Shown here: positions 42,111-50,863 of the stretch, in pieces
Numbering within the stretch: the stretch's first letter is position 1
Layout of the letters: each line of letters begins with the position of its first letter
Origin: Candidatus Marsarchaeota G2 archaeon ECH_B_1
Lineage (GTDB): Archaea; Thermoproteota; Thermoprotei_A; Marsarchaeales; Marsarchaeaceae
DNA length: 64,000 nt
Assembly: GCA_003019535.1 (NCBI GenBank)
Contig: NEXG01000004.1
Span: forward strand, 1 to 64,000
Reading direction: 5' to 3'
Translations under genes and position numbers: made by a program
Notes under the pieces: generated by a model
What the model saw: the letters and a program-made list of their open reading frames with translations, nothing else
Told to the model about the DNA's origin: nothing
Databases searched by the model: none

Positions 42111-43157
42111 CTACTTCTTTATGAACGGCGGCCTAACAACTGTGGCTGAATACTTTTTACCTCTAACCTCGACACTTACTCGGCTACCCGCCTCCACGCT
42201 GACGGGGAAGAACCCTAACCCGATACCCTTCCCCAAAACCGGTGAAAGTGTACCAGATGTGAGCTTGGTTCGTACATTGGGTGAACACTCAACGGTGTAT
42301 CCGCCCCTGAGAACAACTCGGTCATCCGTGAGAACCCCCTTTAGAAGTCTGGTAGGCTTCAGGTTTTCGAGCGCCTCCCTTCCTATGAACTTCTTCGTGA
42401 AGTCCAGAAACCTCTGGGCATCCATCTCGTATGGATTGGTTTCTTCGTTGAAGTCAACGCATGCGAGTGGGTATCCCATTTCAAGTCTGAGCGTATCCCT
42501 CGAGCCGAGACCGCAGGGCTCTACACCCTTACCCAGCAGCCCCTCAAAAACTTCAAGCACATCCTGACTTGGACCAACTATCTCCACACCCTCCTCGCCA
42601 GTGTAGCCACTACGGCTAACTAAAAGCCGGCCATAGAGAACACACTCAAACTTCTTCACAGATGCCATATCTAGACCAGTGGCATCCTTTAAAACAGAAA
42701 GGGAAGTTGGCCCCTGGAGAGCTATCATAGCCTCCCTACCCCCACGATCCTCCAACTCGACCTCGAAACCTCCACGCGCTGCAACCTCAGCCATCCAGCT
42801 GGACATCCGCTGGGTGGTGCAAGCATTGGTAACAAACAGAAACTCGTCCTCTGTTAGCCTGAAGACTATCCCATCATCAATAATACCTCCTCTTTCATTC
42901 AAAACGTGGGTGTACGCCAACCTACCCTTCTTCAGAGCTGAAGGTCTTGCGCCGCACAGGTAATCCAAGTAATCAGTGACCCGCTTACCACGCACATAAG
43001 TTCTCTTCATGTGTGAAATATCAAAAACACCAGCATTTCTCCTTACAGCCATATGTTCTCTCTCAATAGAGTTAAACCACACAGGCATTTCCCAACCATA
43101 AAAATCTATAAAGTGAGCCCTATCCGCGTAAACAGGGTAGAGAGGTGTACGCACCAC
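42111..43157 (-). CDS. gcvT: Aminomethyltransferase (T protein)
   Basis: Transfers the methylene group from GcvH-bound aminomethyl to the tetrahydropterin carrier and releases ammonia. 348 residues with N-terminal TPLYPVYADRAHFIDFYGWEMPV, central FDISHMKRTYV and YTGEEGVEIV, and C-terminal barrel. Conserved catalytic Asp lies in FDISHM/ALQGP region of the family. Start GTG 43157 about 35 nt after a TATA element; an ATG at 43168 is out of frame and stops after three codons. First gene of gcvT-H-PA-PB. Confidence 0.95.
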   Translation of the reverse strand: MVRTPLYPVYADRAHFIDFYGWEMPVWFNSIEREHMAVRRNAGVFDISHMKRTYVRGKRVTDYLDYLCGARPSALKKGRLAYTHVLNERGGIIDDGIVFRLTEDEFLFVTNACTTQRMSSWMAEVAARGGFEVELEDRGGREAMIALQGPTSLSVLKDATGLDMASVKKFECVLYGRLLVSRSGYTGEEGVEIVGPSQDVLEVFEGLLGKGVEPCGLGSRDTLRLEMGYPLACVDFNEETNPYEMDAQRFLDFTKKFIGREALENLKPTRLLKGVLTDDRVVLRGGYTVECSPNVRTKLTSGTLSPVLGKGIGLGFFPVSVEAGSRVSVEVRGKKYSATVVRPPFIKK

Positions 43158-43571
43158 TATCCACTCATCTCAACACACCCAAACCGTGATTTAAACCGTT
43201 TTGTCTATAACAAGCAGGTTTAACCGTAGGAGTGTTTTAGTCATAGTGGGTCAAAAATAAGCCAGATTATGGTCTTTCGATTCACCATAAATCACGTAGC
43301 TTCTCCCCTTAGCCGCCTAGTTCAAATCACAACTATATAATAGGGATACTTCAACCGCTACCTGCATACTTAAGTCTTATCCTTCACGCGTCATAGGCTC
43401 ATACAACCATTACTCAGAGGGATCACTTAGCAATTGGGTTTTGTGGCCCACTTTATTTGATAGGCTAGGTTTCGGGTGCTCTGGAAGGTTCGCGTTGCAG
43501 AGCCCAACAACATAGATAAGTTATCCACTCTTAGACTCAGTAGTCAATACCTAAATCCTTAGGGTGCTAGT
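43158..43571. other. Intergenic region upstream of the glycine cleavage operon
   Basis: Contains the gcvT TATA box (TTTAAAT, 43189-43195, minus strand). Two inverted repeats are visible: TTAAACC / GGTTTAA around 43191-43224, overlapping that promoter, and TTATGGT 43267-43273 / ACCATAA 43284-43290. The first could be an operator. No coding frame of protein-like composition besides the YHS gene that ends at 43572. Confidence 0.4.
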
Positions 43572-43739
43572 TTATGCTCCACCAGATTTTTGATTGGCAG
43601 GCTTTGTAAGATACTTCTCGGGGCTACGTTTGAATTCCGATTCGCAGACCATACTGCAGAATATATACTCATTCTTCTTAAAGACAACCCGAAATTTTGT
43701 TTTCTGGTCCACTTGTTTTCCGCAGACAGGGTCGTTCAC
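43572..43739 (-). CDS. Small YHS-domain protein
   Basis: A 55-codon gene starting at GTG 43739 that overlaps the glycosyltransferase stop as GTGA. The product reads (M)NDPVCGKQVDQKTKF, then EYIFCSMVCESEFKRSPEKY, which is a complete YHS domain (DPVCG-x-V, FCS-x-x-C, F-x-x-x-PEKY). YHS modules bind metal ions, often in copper handling. The tight coupling to a glycosyltransferase gives no clear functional clue. Confident as a gene because the motif is complete and ends in frame. Confidence 0.85.
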   Translation of the reverse strand: MNDPVCGKQVDQKTKFRVVFKKNEYIFCSMVCESEFKRSPEKYLTKPANQKSGGA

Positions 43740-45106
43740 GTGTTACCCACCTGAGCGTATAGTGATGAGACCTGTTCGTAGACGCTCTTCATATTATCCG
43801 CGGAAACCTTGAGGTGACACCTCTTGGAGGTCTCATACCCATTTTCCCCAAGCCTTTCAGTCTGTGCGCCCAGAGCCTCCATAACCCTTTCAGCCAGTTT
43901 CCCATCGTCACCAGGTGGAAACGTATAGCCATTAGAGCCATCAACTATGAGCTCGGATACACCCGCACCAGTGCTTACAATCACTGGTTTCTTGTAAAGC
44001 CAAGCCTCGAGCACCGTAACCCCGAAGCCTTCAATTTTAGAGGTTAAGAGCACCGCGTCCGCGCAGCTATACGCGGCTTCAACCAAGCGTTTGGGTAGGT
44101 AGCCTAGAAACACCACCCTGTCGGAGACGCCTAAGCCTTCGGCTAACTCCTCGAGTTCGGCTCTCCATCCGTAAGCCTTACCATGAGCAAGGCCGCCTCG
44201 ACCGCTCGACGTAAAGCTACCGTCACCTATCAGCACCAGACGTAGATTCTCTCTTTGTTTAAGCCTCGCCAACGCCCTTATCGCCACATCCTGAGACTTG
44301 ATCCTATCCATTCTCGCCACCATCACAAGCAGCCTTTCACCTTCTCTGAAGCCAACCATATCTAGAAACTCCTGCTTGGACGACCTAGGCGGCTCAGACC
44401 ACTCAGAGGGGTCCACGAAGGGATATATCTGGTGTGCTCTACCATGATACGAGCTTCGAATAAGCCCCTCCAAATCTCTCCTCGTGCTCACCACCACCCC
44501 ATCAAAGCCTTCTATTGCCTTCAGGACGAACCTTTGTAGAACGCCTTCAAAGTGTTCTGGTACGAAGGGTACGTGCCAGCGCAGGATGGCTGGAGCGGAG
44601 GGACCTATAAGTTGCCCCACGAGGAGCTGCTGGAAATCTTCAACTTCAAACACGTCCACTTTACCAACATATTCGAGGAGTTTCTGAGCGTTAATAGAGT
44701 TGTAGTGCACATAAGCATTATACTCGGCTATTGGGAAATCGTGTTGACCTAAACCGTGGATCTCAGCCCAAAGCCTCTCTTTAAACGAAGCGTAATCACG
44801 CCTATACCTATCCTCCAACTCGATGTGGGACACGTGTATACCGTCAACCTTAACATTCGCGGGGTAATCTACCCCCAAACTCACCCAATACGCATCCGAA
44901 ACATAACCCTCATTAACAAGGTTTCGAATAAGCGGGTAAACCATTGCTGTCACACCACCTGGGGAGAAATCATAGTCAACACCCTCCTCAAGCATCCTTA
45001 TATCCAGTGGATCATCAAGAACACCATACTTCTCAACCAACTCAGAGTAGCTGAGCTTAAACCTGAGAAACGGTGTTTGACTGTTAATACAAATCCTGAT
45101 AGGCAT
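43736..45106 (-). CDS. GT4-family glycosyltransferase
   Basis: 456 residues, GT-B fold. The N-terminal domain has the glycine loop FSPGGVTAMVYPLI; the C-terminal domain carries LLVMVARMDRIKSQDVAIRAL, VVFLGYLPKRL and the nucleotide-sugar motif EGFGVTVLEAWLYKKPVIVS with the E-x7-E pattern. Similar to archaeal trehalose-synthase-like or glycogen-type GT4 enzymes, but the acceptor is not evident. It is monocistronic except for the coupled YHS gene. Confidence 0.88.
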   Translation of the reverse strand: MPIRICINSQTPFLRFKLSYSELVEKYGVLDDPLDIRMLEEGVDYDFSPGGVTAMVYPLIRNLVNEGYVSDAYWVSLGVDYPANVKVDGIHVSHIELEDRYRRDYASFKERLWAEIHGLGQHDFPIAEYNAYVHYNSINAQKLLEYVGKVDVFEVEDFQQLLVGQLIGPSAPAILRWHVPFVPEHFEGVLQRFVLKAIEGFDGVVVSTRRDLEGLIRSSYHGRAHQIYPFVDPSEWSEPPRSSKQEFLDMVGFREGERLLVMVARMDRIKSQDVAIRALARLKQRENLRLVLIGDGSFTSSGRGGLAHGKAYGWRAELEELAEGLGVSDRVVFLGYLPKRLVEAAYSCADAVLLTSKIEGFGVTVLEAWLYKKPVIVSTGAGVSELIVDGSNGYTFPPGDDGKLAERVMEALGAQTERLGENGYETSKRCHLKVSADNMKSVYEQVSSLYAQVGNT

Positions 45107-45397
45107 GTGTTTACTTCGCTATTCGTATTTATCAGCTTATCTTAAAAGCAAAACCAGTGATGATAATTAAGTTTCAAGGTCATTCTACAAGCATTAAGTT
45201 TGAATGATCTATTTACCGCACAGTATATGCCCACTGCTGTGCGCTCACATGGCTAAAACTATGATCTTAACCTCACATAGTAACACGACTTCAAACATCT
45301 AAGAATTCTTACGAACGAATAAGTTTAGTTGTACCTTTTACGGTACCCTTATTTTAATACGTTAAATAAAAGAATAGTGGCATCACCCTCCGATCAC
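45107..45397. other. Divergent promoter region
   Basis: AT-rich; a TATA-like TTAAATAAAAG at about 45363-45373 precedes the DUF202 gene. GTACC / GGTAC (45330-45345) forms a short inverted repeat upstream of it. No gene seen. Confidence 0.4.
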
Positions 45398-45709
45398 ATG
45401 GCTAATGAAAGAACGTTTCTTGCTTGGGTAAGGACTGGCATAGCGCTTGTAGGTTTTGGTTTTGTCATTGCCAAATTCACTCTTTTTTTAGAATTAATCA
45501 AAAGTGTATAGAGCAGCGGACACTCACAGATCTTTGGGGTCTCGATGATAGCGCTTGGCGCACTTGTAATCGTATATGGGTTGGTGATCTACGTGCTAAA
45601 CGAAAAAGATTTGAAAGTTGGTAGATATAAATCGAGGTATACTATAAATTCTATTTTTGCTGGGCTTATTCTTATTATAGCAGTTTTACTGGCACTACTT
45701 ATAATTTAA
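45398..45709 (+). pseudogene. DUF202 membrane protein interrupted by an in-frame TAG
   Basis: ATG 45398 begins [23 protein letters not shown], the conserved DUF202 N-terminus with the first membrane helix. At 45509-45511 the frame hits TAG, but the same frame continues as SSGHSQIFGVSMIALGALVIV and a third helix to TAA 45707-45709, which is the rest of a normal three-helix DUF202 protein of about 103 residues. No shift of frame is needed, only readthrough or a base change at one codon. Either a recent nonsense mutation, a sequence error, or a recoded stop. Other genes here end in TAG, so general reassignment is unlikely. Confidence 0.8.
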
Positions 45710-45745
45710 AAACCAAAAGTTTCTATGACTTAGATTGCGTTCAAG

Positions 45746-46228
45746 CTACACCAGCTCATATTCAAGTGCTACAGCATTTTCACCCTGAATATAGTAGTCT
45801 TTTAATACTCTATAGGGTTTAAAGCCGACTTTATGGAACATTTCCAGTGCTGGGACATTCATTTCGCTCACTATTGTTACAACCTTCCTTATACCTTGAT
45901 TTCTTGCGAAGTCAAGGACGGTTCTTACGAGAGCTGTACCTAGGCCCCTATTACGGTGATCTTTTCTAACGGACACATCCGTTATTATGCACGCATCCTT
46001 CATATCAAGGTTCTCAGCACCTGTGAATGTGATGGCGCCAACCACTTCCTCACCTTGCTTGGCCACGTAGGCCTTAATCCAAGTAGAAAAACTCTTGATT
46101 TTCTCGTAGTACTCTTGCTTGCTGAGTGGGAATCCCAGTCTACTCAATAAGTCCTTCACACTGTCCTCCGCGTTGAGTAGGTTTAGATACTGCTCAACGT
46201 CTTTATCCGTTAATTCAACTATTTCCAT
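45746..46228 (-). CDS. GNAT-family N-acetyltransferase
   Basis: A single GNAT domain of 160 residues with acetyl-CoA motif VRKDHRNRGLGTALVRT and the terminal ALEMFHKVGFKPYRV. Resembles ribosomal or small-molecule acetyltransferases in general form; the target is unknown. Own transcription unit. Confidence 0.85.
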   Translation of the reverse strand: MEIVELTDKDVEQYLNLLNAEDSVKDLLSRLGFPLSKQEYYEKIKSFSTWIKAYVAKQGEEVVGAITFTGAENLDMKDACIITDVSVRKDHRNRGLGTALVRTVLDFARNQGIRKVVTIVSEMNVPALEMFHKVGFKPYRVLKDYYIQGENAVALEYELV

Positions 46229-46426
46229 ATCTAGGGAACACTAACTCTGATTTAAAATATAACATTAGCGTTTTTCCATACCTCAAACTACTCTGCATCA
46301 TAAAAATGCTTTAAAATAATTGTAAAATCAAGCATTTATACAAGCAATTGAAGACTTAATAATCTTTAAGTGCTAGTGTCAAAATTTAAACCTCACTAGA
46401 GGGGGCATAGTGGTGCGACTAGACAC

Positions 46427-47041
46427 TCACGGCTCCACAATTTTATAGTCGCGGTGGATGAGTCTTTCCCGCGCCTTTTTAACAGCGTCTAAACGTAGAC
46501 CTCTATACAGGTAGAGGTCATGGTATCTACCATCAGCAGTATGGTAGATGTATTCTTCGAGCAAAGTTAACCTATTCAGCCCGAGGGCTTCCAAGGTTCT
46601 TATAGAGGGGGTGTTACCGACGTACACATAGGCGTGAACATATTTTACGCTGAGCCTGTTAAGAAGCGACAAAAGAAGCGCATAGGATAAGCCCGCTCCT
46701 CTGTATTCCCTTCGTACGGCGTAATAGATTTCGGCTTCATGAGGCTGAGCCGTTCCAAAGTTTGGTCCAACAACTGCACCCGCGTACCCCACCAGAAGAT
46801 GGTTGCAAAAGGCTACTTCAAGATGGGATCGAGACTTATTCCACACCTTGGACCGCTCTTTTAATTCTTCTCTTGGCGGTACTTCACCCATGTAATTGAC
46901 CATTACATAAGAGTCCCGCTCCCTGCGGAGGATGCACAGTAAGTCGTAGAACACATCAAAATCTCTGTCAGGGTCAGCCGCCCTCACATCAAACTCTTTT
47001 GATGATACCAGCCTCATTAAACACTCAACTATATACTCCAA
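46427..47041 (-). CDS. GNAT-family N-acetyltransferase
   Basis: 204 residues, GNAT core in the second half: VRREYRGAGLSYALLLSLL (acetyl-CoA loop) and the strand-helix TPSIRTLEALGLNRLTL. The first 60 residues (YIVECLMRLVSSKEFDVRAA) are less typical. Not closely similar to the neighbouring GNAT at 45746, so not a recent tandem duplication. Confidence 0.8.
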   Translation of the reverse strand: MEYIVECLMRLVSSKEFDVRAADPDRDFDVFYDLLCILRRERDSYVMVNYMGEVPPREELKERSKVWNKSRSHLEVAFCNHLLVGYAGAVVGPNFGTAQPHEAEIYYAVRREYRGAGLSYALLLSLLNRLSVKYVHAYVYVGNTPSIRTLEALGLNRLTLLEEYIYHTADGRYHDLYLYRGLRLDAVKKARERLIHRDYKIVEP

Positions 47042-47157
47042 GATTTAAGAATCCCTATATTGACACGTCCTGGGCTCGCGTTACGAATAAAAATAGATGA
47101 GGATTGTGGCTAACCCAATGTGGGCTATGATGTATGGCTAGGGTTTATTAGTTTGCG

Positions 47158-48363
47158 GTGAGAGATGTATTTAGATTGTACCTTACCAAGACACAGGAGC
47201 GAATGCTCGCGGGCGAGTTTGGGGAAGCCTCTTCGAAGGCCATGGAGATCTTGGTGGCTCTGGGTAAGATATATGGTGCGCCGAGGCTTGTAAGGTGTAC
47301 AAGCGCGCAGATATCGGGTGTGAGCTATAAGAACATTGGTGATGCGGGTGCAGACTTCCTGTGGGACCTAGCGCAGAAGGGTGCTAGGGTAAGGATACCA
47401 TCATACATCAACCCAGCCGGAATGGACCTCAACAGGTTCGAAGAAATGAGGCTTGACCACAAATTCATAGAGGGCCAAAACAGGATACTGCAGGCCTACC
47501 GCAAAATGGGTGTAAACCTATCCCTTACGTGTGCACCATACCAGATAGGAGTAGAGCCCCATCTCGGCGAGCATGTGGCTTGGGCTGAGAGTAGCGCTGT
47601 CATATTCGCTAACTCCGTTCTCGGCGCGATGACCAACAGGGAAAGCGGCGTATCCGCGCTGTGCTCAGCGATAACCGGGTACACTCCCTACTATGGTTAC
47701 CACCTCACCTCGAACAGAGTGGCCACACTACTCGTACGGGTTGATGCCGAGTTAACGGACCCCGTCGACTATGCTGTCCTTGGCTCCTATGTTGGTAGGG
47801 TGGCGGGTGAGAGAGTTGTGGCGTTCAGGGGTATAAACCCTTCAAGGGAAGACCTCAAAGCACTCGGAGCCGCCCTAGCCTCAACGGGCGCGGTAGCGCT
47901 CTTCTTCGTTGAGGATGTGACGCCAGAATGGAGGCTCTCTGACAAGCCTGAGGTGGCGGATGTCAGCCAAGCTGATCTAAAAAAGGAGGCTGACAAGCTC
48001 GGGGGCTCTGCGCCCAGCGCTGAGGTGATAACCATTGGCTGCCCTCACGCATCGATTGAGGAAATCGGGAGGCTTGCTAGAATACTTACGAATAGGAAGC
48101 TCACGAAGCCGCTCTATGTTTACACTTCAAGGCAGGTCAAGAGCCAAGCAGACCAGCTGGGTTACACAAAAATCATCGAAGATGCCGGTGGTAAGATCTA
48201 CTGCGATACGTGTATGGTTGTCTCACCAATTGATAGGATGGGTGTATCATCAATTGAAGTAGCATCAGCCAAGGCGGCATACTACTCGCCAATGATGAGC
48301 CACGTAAACGTTAGGTTAGCGCCCCTTGAGAAAATCATACTGGAAGCCTCGGAGGCGGTTTAG
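47158..48363 (+). CDS. Phosphomevalonate dehydratase large subunit (AcnX type)
   Basis: 401-residue aconitase-X catalytic subunit. With the small subunit it dehydrates mevalonate 5-phosphate to trans-anhydromevalonate 5-phosphate in the archaeal mevalonate pathway. Family segments include VRCTSAQISGVSYKNIG, the Cys in SLTCAPYQIGVEP, IGCPHASIEEI and YCDTCMVVSP, whose cysteines are the likely Fe-S ligands. Start GTG 47158. Its small-subunit gene follows after 2 nt. Confidence 0.92.
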   Translation: MRDVFRLYLTKTQERMLAGEFGEASSKAMEILVALGKIYGAPRLVRCTSAQISGVSYKNIGDAGADFLWDLAQKGARVRIPSYINPAGMDLNRFEEMRLDHKFIEGQNRILQAYRKMGVNLSLTCAPYQIGVEPHLGEHVAWAESSAVIFANSVLGAMTNRESGVSALCSAITGYTPYYGYHLTSNRVATLLVRVDAELTDPVDYAVLGSYVGRVAGERVVAFRGINPSREDLKALGAALASTGAVALFFVEDVTPEWRLSDKPEVADVSQADLKKEADKLGGSAPSAEVITIGCPHASIEEIGRLARILTNRKLTKPLYVYTSRQVKSQADQLGYTKIIEDAGGKIYCDTCMVVSPIDRMGVSSIEVASAKAAYYSPMMSHVNVRLAPLEKIILEASEAV

Positions 48364-48365
48364 CT

Positions 48366-48767
48366 TTGGGTGTAATACCTGGTAGGGCGATCTCTAAGGG
48401 GGTGGCTAGCGGGGAGGCACTCGTGTCATCGCAGCCCATCAGCTTTCTAGGTGGAGTCGACCCTTTAACGGGGGTTGTTGTTGACAGAAACCACGAGTTA
48501 GCTGGCCAGAGCGTCTCAGGCAGGGTGCTCGTCTTCCCCCACGGCAAGGGTTCAACTGTGGGGACTTACACCCTCTATCAACTCGCTAAGAGAGGTCTTG
48601 GCCCAGTCGCTATAATCAATAGGGTAGCCGAACCCATCGTTGCAGTGGGTGCTATAATCTCAGGAATACCATTAGTGGATAAGTTGGAATCCGACCCGAT
48701 AGCGACGCTCAAAAGCGGCCAGATGGTTTTGGTTGATGGTAACCGAGGCATAGTAGAAGTGCTTTAG
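48366..48767 (+). CDS. Phosphomevalonate dehydratase small subunit (DUF126/AcnX swivel)
   Basis: 133-residue swivelling domain. Contains the conserved GVDPLTGVVVDRNHELAGQSVSG and VFPHGKGSTVGTYTLYQLAKRG, where Ser of KGST is expected in the active site. Starts at TTG 48366 directly after the large-subunit stop, so the two are cotranslated. Confidence 0.92.
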   Translation: MGVIPGRAISKGVASGEALVSSQPISFLGGVDPLTGVVVDRNHELAGQSVSGRVLVFPHGKGSTVGTYTLYQLAKRGLGPVAIINRVAEPIVAVGAIISGIPLVDKLESDPIATLKSGQMVLVDGNRGIVEVL

Positions 48768-48814
48768 TTTCCCCTCACTCTTCGCGTTATAAAGATATTG
48801 AGTGGTGTACCCAT

Positions 48815-48995
48815 CCACGTTGGCTAAACTCCGGTGTGCTAAGCCTCCTTTACAGCTCGAGTTGGCAGAAGCGTCCTGCTAGCTCAAGCGTGCCTAAGAG
48901 CTAAGCCGGGGTGACGTGACAAACGAAGCCTTATAATGATTAGGCGGATTTCTAGGGAATCTTAGCCACCACTTGCAGCACACATTATAAGGCGA
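48815..48995 (+). ncRNA. Candidate structured RNA with nested inverted repeats
   Basis: A TATA box TTATAAAG (48787-48794) is followed by a 10-bp hairpin GAGTTGGCAG 48859-48868 / CTGCTAGCTC 48876-48885 with a 7-nt loop, an outer stem CTCCGG 48829-48834 / CCGGGG 48906-48911, and then a perfect 11-bp inverted repeat GCCTTATAATG 48928-48938 / CATTATAAGGC 48983-48993 enclosing a small hairpin (GATTT / GAATC). The region has no coding frame. It may be one or two small RNAs or, for the last repeat, a 66-bp mobile-element relic. It lies between the two halves of the mevalonate cluster. Confidence 0.35.
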
Positions 48996-49070
48996 TGGGC
49001 TAACCCGTACTGAAGGGAACCTAGCGGTGTTTGGAAATACTTATTCACCACCACTAACTAATCATTAATT

Positions 49071-49523
49071 ATGACAAACTTAGACTCTGTTAGAGTTGAC
49101 GAAGAGCTTGAATCAATTCTGAATAGGGGTGGGGGGAACCTAATGCAGAGTGTTGTAGAGCACCTGAGAAGAAGGTACCCCAAGTATTCGTGGGTTGGAA
49201 TATACATGCTTGAGGGGGGGACGCTTGTGCTACGCGCTTGGAGTGGAAGCAGACCAACTGAACACACAAAAATACCCGTTGGTGTTGGGATATGCGGCCT
49301 CGCTGCGAGAACAGCTGAGACCGTCATCGTGGATGACGTGAGCAAGGATCCACGTTACCTTGCGTGCTTTCCTGAGACTAAGTCGGAGATAGTTGTACCC
49401 ATAATCAGGGATGGGAAGGTCCTCGGGGAAATAGACATAGATGGTGAGGAGGTAGGGGCCTACAACTCTGCAGATAAGGCGTTCCTCGAGGCTTTGGCTA
49501 GCAGGTTGAGTAGAATGGTTTAG
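49071..49523 (+). CDS. GAF-domain protein, free methionine-(R)-sulfoxide reductase-like
   Basis: 150-residue GAF domain. The pattern YSWVGIYMLEGG, VGVGICGLAARTAETVIVDDV, RYLACFPETKSEIVVPII and LGEIDIDGEEV closely follows free Met-R-sulfoxide reductases, and two cysteines at the expected sites (in GICG and LACF) are kept. It would repair free methionine sulfoxide. Its place between the mevalonate dehydratase and decarboxylase genes is unexplained. It starts near a TATA-like AAATACTTAT and ends 14 nt before the next gene. Confidence 0.82.
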   Translation: MTNLDSVRVDEELESILNRGGGNLMQSVVEHLRRRYPKYSWVGIYMLEGGTLVLRAWSGSRPTEHTKIPVGVGICGLAARTAETVIVDDVSKDPRYLACFPETKSEIVVPIIRDGKVLGEIDIDGEEVGAYNSADKAFLEALASRLSRMV

Positions 49524-49537
49524 GGTGTTCGTAGAGC

Positions 49538-50863
49538 TTGATTGAACCTAAGGGTTTCAGGGCATTCATAGCTCAAATAGAGAAGGAGGGCGGATTGAAG
49601 CGGATAAGGCGCCAAGTTTCCGCTGAATACGAAGCCGCCGGGGTTCTAGCGGCCTTCGACCCACAACCCACTTTACTCGAAAACATTCGTGGATACACGA
49701 CACCCATAGTGGGGAACGTCTATTCAACTAGGTCACTCTTCGCGAAGTACTTCGGTATATCGGAGCGTGAGCTGACGGCTTACCTTTTGAGGGCGCTCTC
49801 AAAACCAGTTGAGGTGGGTGAGGTGGAAAAGGGGGATGCCCCATGCCAAGAGGTTGTTGAAGAGACGCTTGACCTACCAAGGCAGTTACCGGCTCTCTTG
49901 CACACAGAAGGTGATGGAGGCAGGTACCTGACAGCCGCAACATTCTGTGTGCGTGACCCAGAGTATGGGTTCAACCTGAGCGTTCACAGATTGATGCTGC
50001 TCGAAGATGAGCCTAGGAGGATGGGTATAAGGATAGTTCCAAGGGACCTCTACACCTACCTGAAAAGGGCTAAAGGCGAAATCGAAGCTGTAGCCACCAT
50101 AGGAAACGGCCTTGGCTATATGGTGGCGGCCGCTACAACCGTCCCAACAGGCTACGATGAACTCGGTCTGGCGAACGCCTTGGAAAGGCAGGTTCTGGTT
50201 AGAGCGCTAAGTGTGGACCTACCTGTCCCAGCGGACAGTGAGTTCGTGCTCGAGGGTAGAATAGTTGAGAACCCAAGTATCAAGGAGGGCCCCTTCTTCG
50301 ACCTCACACTCACACTCGACGCGGTGAGGGATCAGCCAGTGTTCGAGGTCAAAAGGTTGACGCATAGAGCGAAGCCCTACTATCATGAAGTGCTTCCAGG
50401 CTTATCTGAGCACAGGTCTCTGATGGGTTTACCACGTGAGGTGACGGTCTACAGTGAGGTTTCAAAGGTCGCCGAGTGTGTTGACGTGCGACTCACGCCT
50501 GGAGGAGGATGCTGGCTTCACGGCGTTGTTAAAATCAGGAAGAAACAGGAGGACGATGGATTAAAGGCGATTGAGGCAGCGTTCAGAGGGCACGGCTCAC
50601 TCAAACACGTTGTTATAGTGGATGAAGACATAGACATAGACGACCCATCCCAAATAGAGTGGGCGATAGCAACCCGCTTCCAAGCGAAACACGGCCTCGT
50701 GGTGATCGATGACGCGGTTGGTTCATCGCTAGACCCATCTGCCGACAGGATGACAAGAAAGACCTCTAAGATGGGCCTGGATGCAACAATACCCCATGAT
50801 AAACCCAAGGAAATATTCAGAAGATGGGGATATCAAGAAGTAAAGCGTGATAGCTACGACTAG
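49538..50863 (+). CDS. UbiD-family decarboxylase, anhydromevalonate phosphate decarboxylase-like
   Basis: 441-residue UbiD-type enzyme using prenylated FMN. Segments FRAFIAQIEKEGGLKRI, NVYSTRSLFAKYFG, FCVRDPEYGFNLSVHRL, and the C-terminal IDDAVGSSLDPSADRM match the family. Next to the AcnX subunits it is best explained as anhydromevalonate phosphate decarboxylase, giving isopentenyl phosphate in the archaeal pathway. The UbiX-type prenyltransferase that makes its cofactor and isopentenyl phosphate kinase are not in this window. Start TTG 49538. Confidence 0.9.
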   Translation: MIEPKGFRAFIAQIEKEGGLKRIRRQVSAEYEAAGVLAAFDPQPTLLENIRGYTTPIVGNVYSTRSLFAKYFGISERELTAYLLRALSKPVEVGEVEKGDAPCQEVVEETLDLPRQLPALLHTEGDGGRYLTAATFCVRDPEYGFNLSVHRLMLLEDEPRRMGIRIVPRDLYTYLKRAKGEIEAVATIGNGLGYMVAAATTVPTGYDELGLANALERQVLVRALSVDLPVPADSEFVLEGRIVENPSIKEGPFFDLTLTLDAVRDQPVFEVKRLTHRAKPYYHEVLPGLSEHRSLMGLPREVTVYSEVSKVAECVDVRLTPGGGCWLHGVVKIRKKQEDDGLKAIEAAFRGHGSLKHVVIVDEDIDIDDPSQIEWAIATRFQAKHGLVVIDDAVGSSLDPSADRMTRKTSKMGLDATIPHDKPKEIFRRWGYQEVKRDSYD

